From assembly GCA_913775095.1 (NCBI GenBank), contig CAJYIW010000021.1:1-64000 (forward strand): a stretch of DNA of 64,000 nt, read 5' to 3'. Under the pieces are notes generated by a model. It saw only the letters and a list, made by a program, of their open reading frames with translations. It was not told the origin of the DNA and did no database searches. The stretch comes from an uncultured Siphonobacter sp. Lineage in GTDB: Bacteria > Bacteroidota > Bacteroidia > Cytophagales > Spirosomataceae. A program made the translations under genes and the position numbers. Of the stretch, positions 59,121 through 64,000 are shown in pieces (the stretch's first letter is position 1; each line of letters starts with the position of its first letter).

Positions 59121-59744
59121 ATGACAGCCGACGAATATATCGCCGTCCGGCAATATACAGAGACCGAAAAGTACAACATCTTCGACGGAGAGCTTATGCC
59201 GCATATCCAGTCGATGTATAACTTTGCCTTTCGGTTAACTCAAGATGAGGACGATGCCAATGATCTGGTTCAGGATACCTATCTGAAAGCGTTCCGGTTT
59301 ATCAACTCTTTCGAGCGGGGAACCAACGCCAAAGCCTGGCTTTTCCGGATCCTGAAAAATAGTTTCATTAATGACTATCGCCGCAAGTCGAAAGAGCCCA
59401 GCAAGGTCGATTATCAGGAAGTAGAAACCTACTACGACTCCGAGGAAATGGCTGGTACCAGCCAAACTACTGACTTACGGGCCGAAACCGTTCAGGAGTT
59501 ACTGGGAGACGAGGTAACCAATGCGTTGAATGCTCTTCCCATTGATTTTCGTACCGTCCTGATCCTCTGTGACGTAGAAGGATTCACGTACGAGGAGATG
59601 GCAAAAATTCTGGATATCCCCATCGGTACCGTGCGGTCACGACTGCACCGGGCTCGGATGTTACTCAAGGAAAAGCTGAAAACATATGCTTCTTCGATGG
59701 GTTATGATACGAGTGAAGAGTCGGAAGATGAAGATTCCTTATAA
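59121..59744 (+). CDS. Sigma-70 family (ECF-type) RNA polymerase sigma factor
   Basis: The 207-residue protein has region 2 (HIQSMYNFAFRLTQDEDDANDLVQDTYLKAF ... KAWLFRILKNSFINDYRRKS) and region 4 (ALPIDFRTVLILCDVEGFTYEEMAKILDIPIGTVRSRLHRARMLLKEKL), linked by a short acidic segment, and an acidic C-terminal tail (DTSEESEDEDSL). I start at the ATG of MTADEYIAVRQYTE. The strong conservation of the region 4 helix and the tail resemble the widespread Bacteroidota RpoE-like factor. A Cys-containing protein gene lies 250 bp downstream. Confidence 0.92.
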   Translation: MTADEYIAVRQYTETEKYNIFDGELMPHIQSMYNFAFRLTQDEDDANDLVQDTYLKAFRFINSFERGTNAKAWLFRILKNSFINDYRRKSKEPSKVDYQEVETYYDSEEMAGTSQTTDLRAETVQELLGDEVTNALNALPIDFRTVLILCDVEGFTYEEMAKILDIPIGTVRSRLHRARMLLKEKLKTYASSMGYDTSEESEDEDSL

Positions 59745-59995
59745 GTCGGAAACTTTTTAGCGGATTAATCTGCTATAGCATGGACTGCCACCAAGCAGTC
59801 CTATTTTTCTGTCTGCCAAAGAATCATCGTTTAGATTACTTCCCTTCAGTTTATTAAGAAAAGAAATAGATTTTTAAAAGAATTATCTGTAAATCAGGAA
59901 CCAAAATAGTACGGTGTTGATTCTGGCCTAAGTTTTCCACGTTTTATTGTGGTGTTGAAGCCAACAAGAACACCCGCTAATTATTAGATGTTATC

Positions 59996-60295
59996 ATGAC
60001 TCCCATGACACCCGAATCCAGTTCATCTGCTGAAGCAGAGAAGGTGGTTAAGAAAGAGCAATGTGAGAATCATGCCGAATGCATGAAACTCATTCAGATG
60101 GTTTTGGACGGCGAAGCCGGTTCCGAGGAAATTGAACACGTTCGCCAGAATTTGGGCAAATGCTTACCCTGCACCAATGGTTACAATCTCCAGAAGGCAA
60201 TTAAAGAGGCGTTACAGTTTCGCGTAGAACATAAACCCGTTCCACAGAACCTGGCTGACTGCATTAAGAGCAAAATTCAAAACCTGGAAAAATAG
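59996..60295 (+). CDS. Small Cys/His protein, probable anti-sigma factor
   Basis: The 99-residue soluble protein has H26 and C29 in ENHAECMKLIQMVLDGE and later H-x7-C-x2-C in EHVRQNLGKCLPC, a spacing close to the zinc anti-sigma (ZAS) signature Hx3Cx2C, plus a further Cys near the end (ADCIKSKIQ). In Bacteroidota such proteins occur beside the sigma factor of the type at 59121, so a zinc-binding anti-sigma role is likely. No membrane segment. Its start could also be the second ATG (MTPESSSS). The 250 bp before it is A+T-rich with no hairpin. Confidence 0.72.
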   Translation: MTPMTPESSSSAEAEKVVKKEQCENHAECMKLIQMVLDGEAGSEEIEHVRQNLGKCLPCTNGYNLQKAIKEALQFRVEHKPVPQNLADCIKSKIQNLEK

Positions 60296-60370
60296 ATACT
60301 TCACGGATAGATTACCTCTCTCACCTTTAAGAAGTTACGTTTTTTATACCTGATTTTAAATCATCTGATT

Positions 60371-60378
60371 TATTTTTG
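60371..60378 (+). promoter_or_regulatory. -7 promoter element of gmk
   Basis: TATTTTTG is an exact TAnnTTTG match, 67 bases upstream of the TTG start. Confidence 0.5.
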
Positions 60379-60445
60379 AGGTTACAAATGACCTCGGGGT
60401 ATGCTCCGGGGTTATTCATTAACAGACCTTAACTAATTCACTGGT

Positions 60446-61018
60446 TTGAACGGTAAAGCCATTATATTCTGTGCTCCTTCCGGTTCCGGAAAGACGACAC
60501 TTGTCAAACATTTGCTGGCCTCCCAGCCCGATCAATTCGGCTTTTCTATCTCGGCCTGTACCCGTGACAAACGCGGGCGGGCGGAAGAACACGGAAAAGA
60601 TTATTACTTCCTGAGCATCGACGAATTCAAAAACAAGATTGACGAAGATGCCTTCGCCGAGTGGGAAGAAGTATATCCCGGCGGTTACTACGGCACCCTG
60701 AAATCAGAAGTTGAACGCGTCTGGGCCGAAGGAAAAGTTATTTTATTTGACGTAGACGTTAGAGGCGGCCTGAAGCTGAAGCAATATTTCGGCGACAGAG
60801 CTCTGTCGATTTTTGTGAAAGTACCTTCCATGGAAGTGCTTGAACAACGCCTGCGGTCCCGTGGTACTGAAACCGAAGACAGCATTTCCAAACGTCTTTA
60901 TAAAGTCCGTTTCGAAATGTCTTTTCAGGATCAGTTCGACGTTATTTTAATCAATGACGATCTCGAAACCTCGACTACGGAAACGAATCGTCTGGTTTCG
61001 GAATTTATCGGAAAATAG
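60446..61018 (+). CDS. gmk: Guanylate kinase
   Basis: The 190-residue enzyme phosphorylates GMP to GDP. The Walker A motif is APSGSGKTT (residues 10-18), followed by the GMP-binding region [47 protein letters not shown] and [21 protein letters not shown]. The start is a TTG (TTGAACGGTAAAGCC) and no ATG fits; the N terminus then matches the family exactly. It is followed by a simple-sequence pair at 61020-61090 and by the conserved gene at 61094. Confidence 0.96.
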   Translation: MNGKAIIFCAPSGSGKTTLVKHLLASQPDQFGFSISACTRDKRGRAEEHGKDYYFLSIDEFKNKIDEDAFAEWEEVYPGGYYGTLKSEVERVWAEGKVILFDVDVRGGLKLKQYFGDRALSIFVKVPSMEVLEQRLRSRGTETEDSISKRLYKVRFEMSFQDQFDVILINDDLETSTTETNRLVSEFIGK

Positions 61019-61093
61019 GTAATTGTTGCTGGTTGTTAGTTGTTTGGTTTTTCTTTTCAACAACTATCAACAACCAACCAATAACTAAAAAGT

Positions 61094-61588
61094 ATGCGAA
61101 TCGATTTTGATCAGATGCCTGACCATGCCCGGCTCTGGGTGTATCAGGCCAGCCGTACGCTTACGGCTACCGAACAGCAGCATATCGAAAGCCAGTTGCA
61201 GGCTTCTTTTGAAGAATGGGCGGCTCACGGTCAGCCTTTGACGAATGCCGTTACGGTGCTTGAAGGACGATTTGTATTATTAGCCGTCGATGAAAAAGCT
61301 TACGCTGCCAGCGGTTGCTCGATTGATGCCTCCACGCGAATCATCAGTCAGATTGGTCAGCAGGCAGGCGTTGATTTCTTTGATCGTTCGATTGTTTTCA
61401 AAACTGAAAATGGTATTGATTCCGTCGATGGCTTAAAGGGGAAATCAGCCGTGAAAGCCGGAACCATTCAGCCCGATACGACTATCTTCAACAATCAGAT
61501 CAAAACCGTAGGCGAGTTTCGGAGCAGTTGGGAGTTACCCGCCGCCGAAAGCTGGATGAAACGATTCTTTGTGGGCGTGAGTAGTTGA
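61094..61588 (+). CDS. Conserved Bacteroidota protein of unknown function
   Basis: The 164-residue protein (MRIDFDQMPDHARLWVYQASR...) is cytoplasmic and has mixed alpha/beta segments with FVLLAVDEKAYAASGCSIDASTRII and IVFKTENG. Related Bacteroidota proteins are often labelled ABC transporter ATPase in databases, but no Walker A, signature or Walker B motif is present, so that label is not supported. It is downstream of gmk on the same strand and ends before two hairpins. Confidence 0.7.
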   Translation: MRIDFDQMPDHARLWVYQASRTLTATEQQHIESQLQASFEEWAAHGQPLTNAVTVLEGRFVLLAVDEKAYAASGCSIDASTRIISQIGQQAGVDFFDRSIVFKTENGIDSVDGLKGKSAVKAGTIQPDTTIFNNQIKTVGEFRSSWELPAAESWMKRFFVGVSS

Positions 61589-61690
61589 TGGGTTATTTGT
61601 TTTGAGTTGATAGGACGGTTACTTATTCACTACCAGCTTTTTCGCTGGTAGTCCCCAGCTGGGTTAAATGGAATAAGCAGAGATACCAAT

Positions 61691-61727
61691 AAAAGCCATC
61701 TAAATCTTCACGCTTTAGATGGCTTTT
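61691..61727 (+). terminator. Terminator of the 61094 gene
   Basis: A perfect 14-bp stem (AAAAGCCATCTAAA / TTTAGATGGCTTTT) with a 9-base loop and a T-rich run. Confidence 0.93.
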
Positions 61728-61830
61728 TCTTTACCCCTCATATACCAACAAAGCTATTTATTGGGAGTGCATAGATACGTTACTACGCTCATCCGCTGCC
61801 AGCTTTTTTGCTGGCAGCTATCAGATTGAG

Positions 61831-61880
61831 TTTATCAGGAAGGCCCGAAGAATGAACATTCTTCGGGCCTTCCTGATAAA
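61831..61880 (-). terminator. Terminator of galT
   Basis: A perfect 24-bp stem with a 2-base loop; the inner part is AGGCCCGAAGAATG / CATTCTTCGGGCCT and the outer part TTTATCAGGA / TCCTGATAAA. It begins 11 bases beyond the galT stop codon. The outer A/T-rich part lacks a long T run. Confidence 0.85.
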
Positions 61881-61890
61881 TTAACAACGA

Positions 61891-62946
61891 TCAACCCACA
61901 ACGCCACCTTTATAATGCGTTTTTGGTAACTCACGCAGTCGTTTGGCACTCTGCTCGGGGGTAATGTCTCGCTGGGGATTTGCCAGCATTTCGTAACCCA
62001 CCATGAATTTCTTCACCGTGGCCGAGCGTAACAGGGGGGGAAGAAATACAAAATGCCAGTGCCATTCCGGGTGGTCTTCTCCGTCGGTGGGGGCCTGGTG
62101 AATACCTGCCGAATACGGAAATGAGACTTCAAACAAATTATCGTACAGAATGGTCAGCTCTCGATAAGCCTCAGCCAGACCATGACGTTCGGCCTCATTC
62201 ATGTCCAGGATTGAAGCCATGGCCCGCCGGGGAATAATCATGGCTTCATACGGCCAGACGGCCCAAAAGGGAATCAGGGCCACGAAGTGCTCATTCTCGA
62301 AAAGAATCCGCTCCTTTTTTACCAGTTCTTTTTCCAGGTAATCACTCAACAGGGTTCGGCCGTGTTTTTCAAAGTATTTTTTCTGATTGACCTGCTTTCG
62401 ATAAGGTTCATCCGGAATGCTATACTGAGCCCAGATTTGTCCGTGCGGATGCGGATTGGAACAGCCCATGACAAACCCTTTGTTCTCAAAAATCTGAACG
62501 TGGTTAATCTCTGGTCTGGCTCCCAGCTCCCGGTATTCCTCACACCAGGCATCCACCACCAGACGAATGTCCTCAGCGGGCATTTCAGGAATGGTCAGAT
62601 CATGGCGGGGTGAGAAGCAGATGACTTTACAAAGGCCTGATTCACTGCGAGCCTGGAATAATTCCCCGTCCGAAACTTTCCCGTAGGGTGTATCCTGAAT
62701 CAGGGCTGAGAAATCGTTCGTAAAGACGTACACATTCTTATAATCAGGATTTTTCTCGCCATTCGAACGTGTATTGGTTGCACACAGGTAACAGGTCGAA
62801 TCGTAGGCCGGACGTTTGTCTTCGGCCGATTTTTCCACCTGCCCCTGCCAGGGACGCTTGGTGCGGTGCGGAGACACCAGTACCCAGCTATCGGTTAATG
62901 GATTATAGCGACGATGCGGATGTTCATCAAACTGAAAATCACTCAT
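61891..62946 (-). CDS. galT: Galactose-1-phosphate uridylyltransferase
   Basis: The 351-residue Leloir-pathway enzyme transfers UMP from UDP-glucose to galactose 1-phosphate. A zinc ligand pair is C52-x2-C55 (CYLC). The catalytic His is in the HPHGQ motif of [10 protein letters not shown] (H166-P-H168). The second domain has [16 protein letters not shown] and [19 protein letters not shown], which supplies further metal ligands. It lies 40 bases downstream of galK on the same strand, so galK-galT form an operon for galactose use. Confidence 0.96.
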   Translation of the reverse strand: MSDFQFDEHPHRRYNPLTDSWVLVSPHRTKRPWQGQVEKSAEDKRPAYDSTCYLCATNTRSNGEKNPDYKNVYVFTNDFSALIQDTPYGKVSDGELFQARSESGLCKVICFSPRHDLTIPEMPAEDIRLVVDAWCEEYRELGARPEINHVQIFENKGFVMGCSNPHPHGQIWAQYSIPDEPYRKQVNQKKYFEKHGRTLLSDYLEKELVKKERILFENEHFVALIPFWAVWPYEAMIIPRRAMASILDMNEAERHGLAEAYRELTILYDNLFEVSFPYSAGIHQAPTDGEDHPEWHWHFVFLPPLLRSATVKKFMVGYEMLANPQRDITPEQSAKRLRELPKTHYKGGVVG

Positions 62947-62986
62947 GATTGAGTTTGGGGTTTAGCGTTTAGAGTTAGGTTGGTTT

Positions 62987-64000
62987 CTAAACCAATTCAT
63001 TCGTTAACTCGATGCGGGACGTTCCTTTTTTGATGATTACCTTGTGCGTAACCAGCTCCAGATTCAGGCCTTCTTTGTAAGCCTGAGTCATCTCGGCGAT
63101 AAACCGATCGGCGTCTTCTTTCTTGACGAGGTTAATGGTACAGCCTCCAAAGCCGCCCCCCATCATGCGGGCTCCTAATACGGATGGATTATTTCGGGTT
63201 TGGTCCACCAGAAAATCCAGCTCTTCGCAGCTCACCGCGTAATCATGCTGGAGACCATCATGGGTTTCGTACATTTTCTGACCGAAGGCTTCCAGATCGT
63301 TCTTCTGCAAATCTTTACAGGCTTCAACCACCCGCTCAATTTCACCGACGATGTATTTACAGCGTTTGAAGGTAATGGGGTCAAATTCCGCTTCGTGTTC
63401 CAGTAAAAACGCCATGTCTACGTCCCGCAGGCTCTGAATGCCGGGCTTATGAGCCTGCAAAATAGCGACCCCCCGCTCGCATTCCTGCCGACGGGTATTA
63501 TACTCCGACGTGCCGAGGGAGTGCTTCACACCCGTATCGCATAAAACCAGCACGTGTTCTTCCTGCGTAAAAGGAAAATGTTCGTATTCCAGCGAACGAC
63601 AATCCAGACGAATCACGGAGTCGGTTTCACCCATTAAGGAAGCGAACATATCCATGATGCCACACTGCAAGCCTACGAACTGATTTTCAGCCCGCTGGCA
63701 TAATTGCACGAGTGCCATTTTAGGAATATTCAGTTTAAAAATCTCATTCAGGGCAAAAGCTAATCCGGCTTCCAGAGCGGCGGAAGAGGATACCCCCGCT
63801 CCTACCGGAATATTCCCGCCAAACACCAGGTCAAAGCCATTTATCTGATAGCCCAGTTTCTGAATCTGATCAATTACTCCCTTGAGGTAATAAGTCCATT
63901 TCTCCTCGGACCTGGTCAGGTTATCCGTCGTGAAGGTTTCCTGACGATCGAGGTTATAGGCAATCGTCCGGCAGGTCTGATCCGTTCGGGGGCTGATGGC
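62987..64000 (-). CDS. galK: Galactokinase, N terminus outside the window
   Basis: The frame is open from the stop at 62987 to the right edge, encoding at least 337 residues. It includes the GHMP-kinase motif PVGAGVSSSAALE and the C-terminal MMGGGFGGCTINLV. Codons upstream of the GTG at 63826 continue in frame as KWTYYLKGVIDQIQKLGYQ and further to the edge, so the short frame starting at that GTG is not the true gene. The missing N terminus would hold the galactose-binding GRVN-type motif. galT follows 40 bases downstream, making a galK-galT operon. Confidence 0.94.
   Translation of the reverse strand, partial: AISPRTDQTCRTIAYNLDRQETFTTDNLTRSEEKWTYYLKGVIDQIQKLGYQINGFDLVFGGNIPVGAGVSSSAALEAGLAFALNEIFKLNIPKMALVQLCQRAENQFVGLQCGIMDMFASLMGETDSVIRLDCRSLEYEHFPFTQEEHVLVLCDTGVKHSLGTSEYNTRRQECERGVAILQAHKPGIQSLRDVDMAFLLEHEAEFDPITFKRCKYIVGEIERVVEACKDLQKNDLEAFGQKMYETHDGLQHDYAVSCEELDFLVDQTRNNPSVLGARMMGGGFGGCTINLVKKEDADRFIAEMTQAYKEGLNLELVTHKVIIKKGTSRIELTNELV

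Larger units (their letters stand above)
61589..61890. repeat. Intergenic hairpin cluster
   Basis: Two related hairpins, ACTACCAGC/GCTGGTAGT (61629-61652) and GCTGCCAGC/GCTGGCAGC (61795-61818), each with a T6-type loop, lie on either side of the 61691 terminator. With the 61831 terminator they fill this 302-bp gap; no gene is present. Confidence 0.8.

Noticed and set aside
61094-61588. ABC transporter ATPase label for the protein
   Set aside because: No Walker A, ABC signature or Walker B motif is present in its 164 residues.
62987-63826. Galactokinase starting at the GTG at 63826
   Set aside because: The reading frame continues upstream in the same protein family to the window edge, so that GTG is internal.

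Overview
The window is chromosomal DNA from a Bacteroidota bacterium, most likely a member of the Cytophagales (Spirosoma/Siphonobacter/Dyadobacter-like; genus not resolved). The evidence is lineage-specific: gldE next to ssb and mutY, a gldG gene, three secreted proteins or families tied to type IX secretion or GLPGLI/TonB biology, a 29-residue COX24-like protein beside an RNase E/G gene, Bacteroidota-type promoters (TAnnTTTG at -7), almost no Shine-Dalgarno sequences, and frequent GTG/TTG starts. No rRNA, tRNA, CRISPR array, prophage, insertion sequence or plasmid gene was seen. The last gene (galK) runs off the right edge.

Layout. 0.3-4.6 kb: a ring-cleaving dioxygenase and the sulfate-assimilation operon cysH-cysD-cysN, with a [4Fe-4S] APS-type reductase. 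4.8-8.7 kb: a run of small, biased-composition proteins (acidic, proline-rich, two ferritin-like PA2169/DUF2383 proteins, a single-pass membrane protein, an Asp/Arg-rich lipoprotein, an outer-membrane barrel) that looks like an envelope or stress block. 8.9-13.6 kb: an SDR oxidoreductase, a Dabb protein, then gldE-ssb-mutY. 13.8-17.1 kb: HU, a TPR protein, the COX24-like microprotein and RNase G. 17.2-22 kb: a J-domain-like coiled-coil protein, DoxX with a divergent HxlR regulator over an 18-bp iteron operator, two A+T-rich genes of unknown function and a membrane metallophosphoesterase. 22-24 kb: a dienelactone hydrolase followed by a repeat field. 24-31.8 kb: a 2Fe-2S oxidoreductase, a GLPGLI protein with its outer-membrane barrel partner, a porin-like protein and RecQ.

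32-41.2 kb: a T9SS-sorted metalloprotease, a D-Ala-D-Ala carboxypeptidase, uridine kinase, enolase, FtsB/DivIC, a low-molecular-weight tyrosine phosphatase and cofactor-independent phosphoglycerate mutase. 41.4-44.3 kb: gldG with a Fic gene where gldF is normally found. 44.4-46.9 kb: an ECF sigma/anti-sigma/DUF4097 operon. 46.9-52 kb: FMN reductase, AlkD-like protein, Crp/Fnr regulator, RidA, class II aldolase and accD. 52-64 kb: a GH20 hexosaminidase, a T9SS protein, mazG, pruA, a second sigma factor with a Cys-containing partner, gmk, a conserved protein, galT and galK. Most genes are housekeeping and many transcription units are single genes bounded by very regular hairpin terminators, often shared by convergent genes.

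The least explained content is intergenic. It includes a plant-telomere-like CCCTAAA array interrupted by a 14-bp NotI-containing motif that recurs 18 kb away inside an unrelated TTAGTTG array, a 109-bp tandem repeat starting inside a stop codon, at least two families of palindromic dispersed repeats that occur together in two places, and imperfect simple-sequence inverted pairs at gene ends. No complete new enzymatic or defence system is evident; the best candidates for new biology are these repeats, the Fic gene with its dyad operator at the gldG locus, and the small-protein block at 4.8-8.7 kb.
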